Below are positions 44,780-55,677 of a stretch of 64,000 nucleotides of DNA, one piece after another (position 1 is the first letter of the stretch; each line of letters opens with the position of its first letter). Where the stretch lies: NCBI GenBank assembly GCA_036023115.1, contig JAYKKT010000091.1:29702001-29766000 (forward strand). The letters are read 5' to 3'. A model generated the notes under the pieces. The model ran no database searches and was not told the DNA's origin. It was given only the letters and a program-made list of their open reading frames with translations. This DNA comes from Brasenia schreberi (lineage: Eukaryota > Streptophyta > Magnoliopsida > Nymphaeales > Cabombaceae). Made by a program: the position numbers and the translations under genes.

Positions 44780-47125
44780 CTAAAAAATAAATTGTGTTAG
44801 CTTTGTGGTCAGGTTGTACATTGGGCGAGGTATTATCCCTAAGAAAAAGCCAAAAAACCTGTATCCATTGAAGGACTTATGGTCAACATGGCGATGCCCA
44901 CTGCACCTGCTAGTGACGGGTATCTATCCCTTAAACCCCATCTCCTTTCTATTTATGAGCTATAATACTGTATAGTAGACGCTGAAGCTAATGTGCACAT
45001 ATGTATTGATCAGTATCTGTTTGTGTCTTACTAAGCCGTTTGTGAGTGAACAGTGACATTAAGGGATCATTCGACTGTTGAAGTAAAGGGCGAAAGGTGT
45101 ATAGACTTGAATTTCCTTTGGGAAAGGTTCTAACTTTTTATAAAGTTAGACACATTCCAACGATTCGTTAGAATATCCTCAGTGGTCCTGCTTTAGTTAG
45201 GGAGCGATTAAGATTATGTAATAAATTTGTTATTACATGATTTAGTAATAGGTAAGAGCTATTTGTGTGATGTAGATGATCTTTTTAAAATTTATTTATA
45301 ACCAATTGTTGATTCTTCTATGAATTTAATGATAATAAAACCTCTACTTATGTTTCATCTTCTTCCATGTGAAATGTTGAATCATCTTATGTATGACATG
45401 TTAGGTTGGGTCATGTAAACCTTGATTTTATGAAAAGAATGGTGAATTTAAACCTTATCTATAAAATTGTTATAGATAGAAAACACAAATGTGATATATG
45501 TATACATGCAAAGCAACCTAGGAAAGCTTTCCATATGGTTAAAAGGAAATATGAGATTTTGAGTTTGGTGCACACTGATATTTATGAATTCAATAAAATG
45601 ACTGTGAGGGATAACAAAAGATATTTATCACATTTATTGATGATTGTAATAGATATTATTTTATCTACTTACTTAAAAGTAAAGATAAAACTTTAAAAAA
45701 GTTTTAAATATTTAGAAATAAAGCACAAACTCAAATAGACAAAGTACTTAAACGATTAAGGTATGATAGAAGAGGAAAGTATACCTCAAATCTTTTTCAA
45801 GTATACTGTCAAAACAACGGTATTATTCATGAGATTATTGCGTTGTACTCTCTTGAGTATAATAGGATATATGAACAAAAGAATAGAACTCTGTGTGATA
45901 TGATTAATGTTTTACTTCAAAGTTCTAGGTTACCTACTTACATATGGGATGAAGCTTTGAATAAAACTTGTCATATTCTGAATAGAGTTCCCTATAAGCA
46001 CAAGGAAAATAGTGCCTTTGAGCTTTGGATAGGTCGAAAGATCAGTGTCAAATATCTTAAAGTATGGGGGTGTCTTGTAAAAGTACTTATCCTTGAACAC
46101 AACAGAAAAAAATTGAGACCTAAAACAGTGGATGTTATATTTCTGAGTTACTTGGAGACAAGTTATGAGTACAGATTCTTGGTCATCAAATATGATGTTT
46201 CAGTCATAGACGTCAACACAATTGTTGAGTTCCATTTAGAATGTGTTTATCATAAAAACTAGAGTTCCCTAAAGTGTATCTTCTAAAGATTATGATCTTA
46301 CTTTTGGTTCTATTCTCGATTATGTGAAAAGGATGTCAAATGTGGGGGTGACCCTGATTGTTTTGTTTGTAGATAAGATTATTTTGAGGAAATAACTGAA
46401 TGAAGGAAAAGTAAATGGCCTAGGATATCAAAGGATTTTGCAAGTGACTTTATTACTTTCAATGTCGAAGATTGTCCTATCACCTTTCAGGAGGCTATGA
46501 TCTCACCCGAAGTTAAGTTTTGGAAGAAAGTTGTTAACGATGAAATCTAATCAATTCTTTCTAATGGTACTTGAGAATTAGTAGATTTGCCACCTGAGTG
46601 TTCTACTATGGATTGTAAGTGGATCTTTAAGAAGAAATTGAATGCAGACAAAACAATCAATAAGTACAAGGTTAGGTTAGTTGTTAAGGGATACACGTAA
46701 AAGGAAGAAATAGATTATTTTGATACATATTCTCCAGTTTTTCGGATGACCATCATCCGATGGATGTGAAGATTGTTTTCTTATATGGTGACCTCTATGA
46801 GTAAATTTATATGGATCAAATAGTGGGATTTATGGCTCGTGGGAATAAGTCAAAGGTGTGTAAGATTGTTAAATCATTATATAGTTTGAAACAAGTCCTT
46901 AAATAATGACATGAAAAGTTTGATTATATAATATTATCTTTTGGCTTCGTTTCTAATGATTATGATAAGTGTGTCTATTGTAAGTTTGTCAATAATGCTT
47001 TTGTCATTCTTTACTTATATGTAGATGATTGTTTGGTTCCATTATGAGAATAGTAAATGAGAAATAAGTCATTCTTATGTAGTAAGTTTGAAATGAAGGA
47101 GATGAGTGTGGCTGATGTTCTCTTG
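44780..47125 (+). mobile_element. Copia-F: internal remnant of a Ty1/copia retrotransposon
   Basis: Traces in order are a zinc knuckle (LCGQVVHWARYYP, 44795-44845), protease (VDAEANVHI near 44977), pre-integrase GHVNLDFMKRMVNLNL and CDICIHAKQPRKAF (45406-45530), integrase RYDRRGKYTSNLFQ, IYEQKNRTLCDMINVLLQSS and YIWDEALNKTCHILNRVPY (45755-45995), and RT DCKWIFKKKLNADKTINKYK and YLYVDDC near 47020. Many stops and a deletion in RT are present. The end near 47125 is a break in FEMKEM.ADV. No LTR pair was found. Confidence 0.85.
45843..46262 (+). pseudogene. Copia-F integrase C-terminal frame
   Basis: The 139-residue open frame contains NRIYEQKNRTLCDMINVLL, ALNKTCHILNRVPYK, KVWGCLVKV and a KTVDVIFLSYLETSYEYRF block, the usual end of copia integrase. 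Confidence 0.85.
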
Positions 47126-47504
47126 GTTTTATCTCTCTACCCGTGGTGCTGCTCTAGTCCATTGTAGTTAGTATCTCTCTACTCTAACCATAGGCGATTG
47201 AGGCGTGTTCGAGGTAAGTTAAGTACGTGCTCTTTCAAGTTGTGTGTATTTTATTTTGAGAGGAAGGTGTGAGATTATTTCTTTAAGGAAAGTCCTTAAG
47301 GACAACTCCAACGGATAAGTTTATTATTTTGCTTATACCTTTGTTTTTTGTATGTATGGCTTTATTACGATTTATTTTGGATCTCCCATTGTTGTTTATG
47401 ATTAAGATATGTTTGTGGCTGTTGTTTATCCATGCGAAATGTTTACATTTGTTTCATATTATTTTATTATGTATTTATATCTATGGTTTTTTTAGATCAC
47501 ATCG

Positions 47505-47837
47505 TTGATGTCCGGTTTGGTGGCGCCAGTGCCCGCTCAGACAATATCCTCAGCCTGTGCCTCTCCCTTAACTTCGTCCTTTCCTTCTCATCCTTCTGAC
47601 CGTCCCACCGCACCGCCGATCCCTTCTGTCTTGTTCCTCCTCTTCATCCTTTTGTTGTCGTCGCTTTCCCCTTCCTTCACGCCCACGTCTGATCCTCCTC
47701 CGCCTCTTGCTCATCGTCATCATTCACTATTATTTGCGTCTCGTGTTCTGCCTCGAAATATACGTGATCGTGTTCAAATATTGACAGGGGATCTTTATGC
47801 TGGTCTGCCAGGCTTGCGAGGCACCTCGTATGCCTAA
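47505..47837 (+). other. GC-rich Ser/Pro-rich open frame of unknown origin
   Basis: A 110-residue frame (MSGLVAPVPAQTISS, then a Ser/Pro-rich Leu stretch SVLFLLFILLLSSLSPSF) lies in DNA noticeably richer in C than its surroundings, right after the Copia-F break. It has no family I recognise, and its composition could produce an open frame by chance. It may be a captured gene piece. Confidence 0.25.
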
Positions 47838-48086
47838 GTATAAGCAACTTGTTAGGAAATAATCAGCTTGATCTTGAACTCGTGCTCAAACTTGCTTCAA
47901 TCTTCGGGCTCGAACTCTAGCACCAAGTTATGTTCAAGTAACTCAAGCTTGGCTCGCTAGGCTTGTTTAAGCAGGGCAACGTAATTAATCTGGTTTAGAG
48001 ATTCAGTTCATTAAGCTCGAAATACAATTGAGTTTCACTGAGCTTGTGAATTCTCTAAAACTTGGAAAGTTATAGTATGGAAATTT

Positions 48087-48205
<119 letters not shown>

Positions 48206-48547
48206 ATATTTCAGAAACACACCTTTTTTACTATCCGATTCTGATTTTATTCATTTTAAAATCTAAAAATTACCCCAATAATCATGATATCTGGTTTTAC
48301 TCCTACTCCGAGACCCACATGGAGGGGTTCATGCCGACTCCCTGCTCAGTAGCCACGATAGAGGGAGGAGGGAAGAGGTTGCAGCCGTTTTAGAGCGTTG
48401 GAAAGCCACATATTGCATAGGAGGAACCAACAAAAACGCCAGAATTTTCAGGATAAGGGCTGCGAAGAGGGTTCAGCAGAGAACCCTCCATGTGGGTCCC
48501 AAGTCCGAGTCGAGCCCAATGTGACCCGATCCAACCCAGGTATCATA

Positions 48548-48640
48548 ATCGCTTATATGGCTAGGTTGTCAACTTAACAGGTTGAAGGTCATAAGTTCAA
48601 TACTCGAGGCGTATATATCGCATTACCCTACAAAAAAAAT
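48548..48640 (+). repeat. tRNA-like SINE unit
   Basis: TATGGCTAGGTTGTCAACTT (A-box side) then GGTCATAAGTTCAATACTCG (B-box side, 48587-48606). Confidence 0.5.
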
Positions 48641-48782
48641 TTAAGGACAACAATTTGCGGCTGAAAATGTCATTTTCCTTGTTTTCTATTTTCCCAAGCT
48701 TACACGAGTTTCAAAATTTTTAACTCTGCTTGGTGATGTGATCGTTTCTTTGCTAATTGCTAAAGTAGCAAGCCCTAAGCCC

Positions 48783-51280
48783 AAAAATGGTGCTTTATAC
48801 ACCAGGAGCAATGGTCACCTGGTGGGAAGGTGAACTCGGTCATGAGTATGATACCCAGGGCATGCATCTGGCTACCACTTGCCAGAAGTTTTCAACTTGC
48901 TTCTCGGGTCTATGCAATGTTGATCGTTCATCAAACTTTAGAATTTCCTTGAAGCTGATGACCCATGCTTCCATCGGATCTATATAGAGATGGCTTAGCT
49001 GATTCCATGAAACAAGGTAAACCTTCAATCTTGTCCGACATCTTCCACGAAGATACTGACATCCATGCAATATGATCTTAGAGAAAGGTTAACATTCTCA
49101 TCCCAAAGCAAGCACATAACTCTACGCCTGCCTCTGCAGTTAATTCCAATCCAGTCATGCCAATTTTCCTCTTCAATCCGTCCACTTCAAATGTTAGCAA
49201 TTTTGTTTCAATTAATCCAATGACATTGGGCTTTACCTTCTTGATGAGAAGGCATAAAGCAAGAATTATTACTCATGGATGCCCAAGTCTCCGGTAATTC
49301 CAAACCATTGTCCTCATTCCTTCAAACTTTTTCAGTCAGATCATCCCCTTTATGTATCTTTATCTAGGTTTCAGTGTATAATTCCATGGTGTTATCATCA
49401 GCTAAGAGTCCTCCAAGTGTTCTCTTGGCCCTTTCTGCTTTCAGTCGAAGCCTCGAAGGTTTAGGCACATTCCCACCTTGGTTTTTCGATAGGTATTTCT
49501 CCACTACCCTGTGATTTTTGTAGATTTCTCATTTCCATCCTTGAACAAACATTCCCCAGATGCTTCTGTTACAGGGGTACTAGATTCACTTCTACATTTT
49601 GATGCAGACGAATTCATGTAGAATTAGTTTTGGTGATGAAGAGTGCGGCTGTATGGACTCTTGCAGCATGATCCGAACTCTCCACCCCTTATCACTTTGT
49701 TCGAAGTAGACTGCAAGTCCAAATTGGGCTTTTCTTAACAAATTCATCACTTTTGCTTCTCATCCTATCCCCAAACTCGTGTTCGGTTCTATCTCTTGCA
49801 AAAAACAGTAGCCATACATGCACAATAAATCAATATACGAAAAACAAAAACATAAGCAAAGTCATAATAAGAACTTATATATGCGATCTCTCTTATGGAC
49901 TTTGCCTTCAAAAGATCAGCGCTTTGTTATGAGTACGTACGAATACATGTGGTTTTGGATAAAAAGCATGTACAACTGGAAAGTCACCTAACTGAGTCGA
50001 CTTCGATCGCACTTCGGTCGCATATTGAGAGGGTTTGCCTCATCCTTCAATATTTGAGATATAAACATAAATTAAATGTTAAACCCAACCATAATTAACA
50101 TTAATCCAACACTATCTACCTCCTCAATTTCACATTATCTCAAATATGATCTAAAAGACCGCAAATATAACAAAATTCGGTAGTATCTGGTACCTGATAA
50201 AAAATCGCTCTGGCTTCGTGTTCCTTAAGGTAATCCCTCCCAATGGTTTTGTGAAATCTATCGTTCTCAACCTCAGATGATTCCAAGAACCTTTTCCTGT
50301 TTATCGCCAACTACTCCCAAACACGTTCCAAGATTGTTGCCGATCTTCTCCCTATTGCTTTTTTCATGGCACCCATCGATGATCTGCACTCTGAATGGCG
50401 ATAGATCGAAGTGCATCTCCGAAGGCCTTGTAAATCGATCATACTCCTGAATCAGAACTACTTGTTCATCGAAGGACCATGGTCTTCCCAAAAGAACCCG
50501 GTCGTGATCTTTCTTGCTCCTGAATTCAGACAAGAGAAAGATTGTCGCCAGTTTTCTGCGTTTCCATCCCTTTGATTGGTCTCTAAATCTTCTTCATGGT
50601 ACGCCTTAGCGCGAGATGATTGTATGGCCTTATCGAAATCAGTTTGCCAATCAATCTGTATCATTGGCTTGTAACAGAGCCTTCGTTCTCCGTTCTCTTC
50701 CATTTCTGCTCCAACTTCCCGGGTTCCTTCCTCCGATAGTTGTAGATTTCTACAGTGGGCGAACCTACGTTCCGTATCCGATATGTACCGGGTATGAGTA
50801 CGCATATGGGTACGTTTACACAAGTTTAGGATCATTGAGCTCCAATCTCGTCGTAATTGATGATAGGCGGATGGCAGACAAGTGACGGAGGGCGACGTGG
50901 TGATGTAGAGCCTGGACGTAGTTTCCGGTGGGTGCAACCATGTCCGAAGAGGGCTGAGTTCACCGGGGCAAAGAGGGCGAAGAAAGAACAATTTACGGAG
51001 ACGAGCTCATTGCGGAGATCGGACATCAAGATCGCATTGCCAAATAGTGCGTAGCGCCTGTGGCTTAGCCCGACGCTATCTCTCAGATCTCCTCGTCTGT
51101 TAGACTCGCAAAGACCATCGGGACTTGAGCGATGATGAAAAGAATGAAGAGCAAGAAAACAACTGGTGAAGCGGATTCTCCGACGGGTTTGAAGGCGGGA
51201 TTGCCGAGTTTCTGTAGAGTCATCAGAGAGAAAAACAAGGTGGGAGTTTAAAACCAAGGGTTATAACGGAAAGCTGGATA
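48783..51280 (-). mobile_element. L1-type LINE remnant (ORF1 with DUF4283, then endonuclease start)
   Basis: On the minus strand 50760-50290 encodes LQLSEEG, then RSKKDHDRVLLGRPWSFDEQ and VVLIQEYDRFTRPSEM, the DUF4283 signature of plant L1 ORF1 proteins. Further on, ~49330-48950 gives MVWNYRRLGHP, KVKPNVIGLIETKL and VNLSLRS, the start of an L1 endonuclease (usual form NCQGLGNP / FLxETK). RT is absent, the left end breaks near 48783, and frames are shifted throughout. This is a different clade from the RTE copies. Confidence 0.7.
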
Positions 51281-51413
51281 ACAAATATGTTGTGTTCGAT
51301 TCGTGAAGGACTCAGTCTCCGACTCGAGTATAAGACACGAATCCTTCTTTGTTTTTTTTTTCACCTTGAAAGCATTCTAGTTTGCAACATAAAGAGCAAT
51401 ATCCCACCTGATT

Positions 51414-51540
51414 AGGGAGTTGACTCACAAGTTAACCCACCTGGTTAGAGAGTGTACTCACAAATTAAAGGTCATGAGTTTGATATCTGAGGGTGTGCAT
51501 TTGGCTTTGGCCTTTCCATTATAAAAAAATCGTTTTAGCA
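51414..51540 (+). repeat. tRNA-like SINE unit
   Basis: A-box-like CAAGTTAACCCACCTGG (51427-51443) and B-box-like GGTCATGAGTTTGATATCTG (51470-51489), ending near a short A-run at 51523-51529 as SINEs do. Confidence 0.6.
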
Positions 51541-52015
51541 AGAGGGAAGTAGAGCTAAACGAAAAATTGTTAAAGTTAAAACTGAATGAGATGGGTCCGT
51601 TATTATGTATGAATTGTTTGGTTGTTATTTGACTGTTCATTTTGTTCTTGCTTTCTAGGATCAGTGTTTCTTTTTGAAGTTAGATGGACTTGAAACGATA
51701 TGATATGAAGACCGTGGGTGACTCGTTTCTATTGACTAAACTAACATCATGAAACACAAAACTAATGGAATCTAGTAAATCCAGTTTGGTTACTGGTACT
51801 CATAATGTTAGTTTGAGAACTGTGGCTCATATTTTATCATCTCCATGGATGACATATCATGCTAGTTTCATATTTTTCTAGTTGTGGATTATTTGCAAGT
51901 ATTGAACCTCAAAAGACTAGCATATGCTTATATCCATGTTCTTACTTTGAAGTAAAATATAAATGACATCCTCATGGTTAGAATAAAATTATTCTCAATG
52001 TTTTTAAAAAGAATG

Positions 52016-52106
<91 letters not shown>

Positions 52107-52758
52107 AATTTATTTTTTTATTATATTTTTTAATAGTAACATAATCGTACCTTAATTTTATAAAATATTGAATACCCCATTTCTGTACTGGTACGGTACC
52201 CGTATCCATGCAACATAGGGGCGAACAGATCGTTTTCCATTGATGACCTCAATAAAAGATCTCCACCTAATCCATCCACCCCAGCGAGATCCAAGACACC
52301 GGCAGCTATTACGTCGTCTTCTCCTACCACCGACGGCTAGACAGACCTCACATGCGTGAGACCGTATCACCTCTCCCGGGGGGCCGTCGGACGCTACTAT
52401 TCTTTGATAGGCAGAAAGGCTTTCGATATGAATGAAACTCAAACAAGTAGGTTTCAGACAAAATCAAGCTTTAGCACGGAAAGTGGGAAGGTTGGGCCTT
52501 AGAGGTGAAAGAAATACCCCATACATTAACATCTGAACTCTTCAGAGAAATGAGTGCGTCAAACATCTCGAGAGACAGCTTTTAGAGAGAGAGACAGGAA
52601 TATTTTTATTCTCAATAAGTAAGCATCTATAAACTCATACGCCAAGAGCCGTATGTCAAAATTACATCTCAATCTACCATTGCAGTAAAGCAATCATGTA
52701 AAGTAACTGCTGAAAAAGGGTGTGTGTGAACCAGTTCCAATTTAACTTGCACGGAAAA
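51541..52758. other. DNA downstream of the SLH pseudogene, with a (TA)n tract
   Basis: The (TA)n microsatellite is at about 52017-52102. The GC-richer stretch 52158-52442 has two minus-strand frames with no recognised family. 52443-52758 should hold the 3' untranslated region of the SLH gene. Confidence 0.65.
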
Positions 52759-53324
52759 TCACATCTTAAACTTCTGTGAGATTCGATCCACCCCTTCCTT
52801 GCATTCTTCAGCAAGCCGCTTTACCCCGTCCTTGACTGCCAAATTGAGATCGGCAACCGAGGATGTGCTCTGTGACAAGTGTTCGCCAGCACTTTTCAGA
52901 GCTGAAACTGCAGATGTGGTGCTCTGATAAATGTTTGCCGGTGCTTCTCAGGGATGAAACTGCAGTAGTTTCGACTTCCTCGGCCTTTATTGATGCCTCT
53001 GCTACTCGTTTTCTAAAAAATTCAACTATAGACTTTATTTTTTGGATAATTCTTTCAATTGTAGCAAAAGATTTTGCTTTTACTTCAATAAGCATGCCCT
53101 CGAGCTTCCTCACCAACTGTTCACCCCGATTAATCATTTTGTTTGTTGGAGATTTCTCACTGGAGAACTTTTCAACATTGAGCCATGTCAACTCTGTAAC
53201 AGCATCATCCTGGAGGTCACTGTCAACAACAACTTTGATGCCACGCATCTCCCAACGATCCCTTGCTTCCTCCAATGCCTTGGCATGTTCTCGTGCTCTC
53301 TTTGCCTCATCCTCAGCCCATGCC
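52759..53324 (-). pseudogene. SLH-family gene, last exon with a frameshift
   Basis: It starts AWAEDEAKRAREHAKALEEA and RDRWEMRGIKVVVD, then a helical region. After STGKHLSEH one extra base near 52918 shifts the frame. The other frame continues SAVSALKSAGEHLSQSTSSV to EGVDRISQKFKM and the stop at 52761-52759, which is the family's normal end. Confidence 0.85.
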
Positions 53325-53907
53325 CTGCAATTTAGCAGATGACCACAAGAACTCGTCAACATGGGGCATTTAAAAACAATTCTTAAAGAGGGAAACAAAC
53401 GGGTGAAATATCAAGCAAGCATTAAATCTTCTTTCAGGGGAAGCCAGTCAAGAGTATATGCAAAAAAAAGTCCCAAACACTGTAAATTCATTGGGATACA
53501 TCCGCTCCTTCAGTAAATTATTCAGTAGCGCTAGCCAGGTATAGCAAGAAAAGCATACGTGAAATTCATTACATATAAATAAGCATTTGTTCTCCATTTC
53601 GCTCAGCCAACTCAAGAAATGAAATGCCAGAATTGGGGATGGCATTTCATAGTATGGGACACCAAGATCATGTGGGCCTCAAATAGTTACGTGAGACATG
53701 ACTGTTGTCCTGGGGCTTCTTCTTCTCCGGTTGCCATTCATACTTCTTTTTGTTTATGATTTTTTGTACACAAGGCCTTCATTTTGATAAATCGATATAA
53801 TGCTCTGCATTAACGAGTAAAACGAGCAAGCAGTTTCATGACCGACTCGAGGGACACGGTTCCTGCAGATTAGAACAAAACACAAAGCAGCGAGAAAGAA
53901 AGTTTAC

Positions 53908-54442
53908 CTGGCCATAGATAAAGCTTTTCTTTCTACTTCCAACTCATATTGCAACTTAATAAGAGCCAGGATTTCGCTTTCTGCCTGTTGACGAAGTTTG
54001 CCAAGTCTGTTCCGTTCAAAAGATATTTCTACCTTGTTGCTCATGAGACTCTGCAACTGTTCCTCCACATCATGCCTCAACGTTGATAGAAGAACCTCCA
54101 CTTCAGATTCGACAGCTGCTCGCCCTTTCAAAAGTAGGCTAGTTTCCTCATCCCTTTCAGCTCTGATATTTTCCAGTTCTGCTGTAGCTTCTTGAGCTAA
54201 TTTTTCAACTGAAGTTGTTTTCTCCCTTTCAATGGCTAACTCCTTCTCGAAACTTGCATTTAAATCCTTCTCAACTTGGGCTACTAGAGCAGAATGTGCT
54301 GCCACAGCTGTATCAGCCAGTGATTCTGCTTCAATACGAGCGAGCTCCTCCCCAACAATTTCAGCAGCATCACCGGTAGCAAGAGCAATAGCAGCTTGTG
54401 CTTTTGGGACTGGTTTATCAGGTTGAAACAATCTTGTGAAAC
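53908..54442 (-). pseudogene. SLH-family gene, coiled-coil exon
   Basis: 535 bp, open. It starts GFTRLFQPDKPVPKAQAAIA, the end of the SLH domain, followed by a Glu/Ala/Arg-rich coiled coil (EELARIEAESLADTAVAAHS, QLQSLMSNKVEISFERNRLG) to LQYELEVERKALSMAR at donor AG|GTAAAC. This exon itself has no lesion. Confidence 0.88.
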
Positions 54443-54544
54443 CTAACAAGAGATAACAAAAGAGTCATAAAGTATATTTCCACTATGGTTGAAACACGCA
54501 TTCTCGATATACAAATGAATATTTCAAAAAGTAAACTTCCATAC

Positions 54545-54659
54545 CAAAAGCAAGTGGTGTTATCCCTTGTTCTCCAGCTGATACATCAGCCATAAGAGCA
54601 GGCCAAGCATCTGGACTTATTCTATCGATGTCGATGAAACCAGAACGCTGATAAAGAGC
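54545..54659 (-). pseudogene. SLH-family gene, SLH exon
   Basis: 115 bp with CTTCCAG| acceptor and TTTG|GTATGG donor. It encodes ALYQRSGFIDIDRISPDAWP and ALMADVSAGEQGITPLAFG, very close to Arabidopsis relatives. Confidence 0.85.
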
Positions 54660-54730
54660 CTGGAAGAATACAAAGAAGATTTAAGTTTTCTACCTCCAAA
54701 AAATCTGAGCCACTAGAATAACTGGACAAC

Positions 54731-54809
54731 CAATAAAATATCAACTTCAGGAAGGAGGCGTTTCTCAACAGCAATTTTCTAACTCACCAGGTTCTGACGT
54801 GAGAGAGGG
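54731..54809 (-). pseudogene. SLH-family gene, exon with nonsense codon
   Basis: The phase fixed by the preceding exon (AG|C) gives PLSRQNLVS, then TAG, then KIAVEKRLLPEVD. Relatives read LSRQDLVSWKMALEKRQLPE, so Trp (TGG) has become TAG. The normal donor is not visible; the nearest in-phase GT is GTTGTC at 54730. Confidence 0.8.
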
Positions 54810-55677
54810 CTGCCAAAAGAGGACAACAATAAATAAGAGAGACAGGGAGAGGGAGAGAGAGTCTTGTGCCGTACAATCTGTTTTACGAACTCCAAGTGGA
54901 GAACATAATAAATGCACATTGACAGGGAGTTCCGTGTGAATTCCACGTTACCTTTCAGGGAAAAACATGAAACTCTCTTGCTTCACTTCCGAAGAAAGCT
55001 TGCTTGAGATAAGTCCTGCTTCTGCCAAGCCTGTATTGCAATCTAAAGTGCTCCCAGATGCATTAATATCAGGATCAGGAAAGTCTTCCCTTGATGCATT
55101 CAGATCAGAAGTTGGTTCACCCGTGCTGGAAGTTGTCGTAATAACATAAGACTCCACTAAAGTCTTCTGATGACCACTTAAATCAAGAGATAATGACAGT
55201 TCAGAAGTGAATGAGTTCTGGCAAAGTTCATTGCCAGTAGTACACATCACATCAACATGGAGATTGGCATGTTCAATTTTCTCTAGGGGAAAAAGTGCTT
55301 CCAGAGAGCTAACAGGATCAACGTCAGGCATCATAAAACTAGCTGTCTGTACAGTCCCTATACTTTCTCCACTCTCAGTGTCTATGTCTACCATTTCAGA
55401 GGCCTCATGTTTATTAACTGATTCTAAGTTAGACATGCCAGGAGACCCATCACTAACTGTGGCAGACGTATCAGATATAGATGGATTTAAAACTGGTTGT
55501 GTGGAAAGTTCATCAATGTCAATGGTCACTTCAAGTTGTTTCCCCAAATCATCACAAATGATGTCAGCATTGTCGGAATTAACCACTTCAGATTTTGACT
55601 TGTCAGATTCAACGGTTTGTGATGACTGATGAGGTCACCTCATCAGATCCACCTTCAGAAGAAGCTCCATTATGATC

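Noticed and set aside
55626..55638. A 13-bp intron, since the segment starts GT and ends AG on the minus strand
   Set aside because: Far too short to splice in plants; treated as an inserted, frame-breaking segment.
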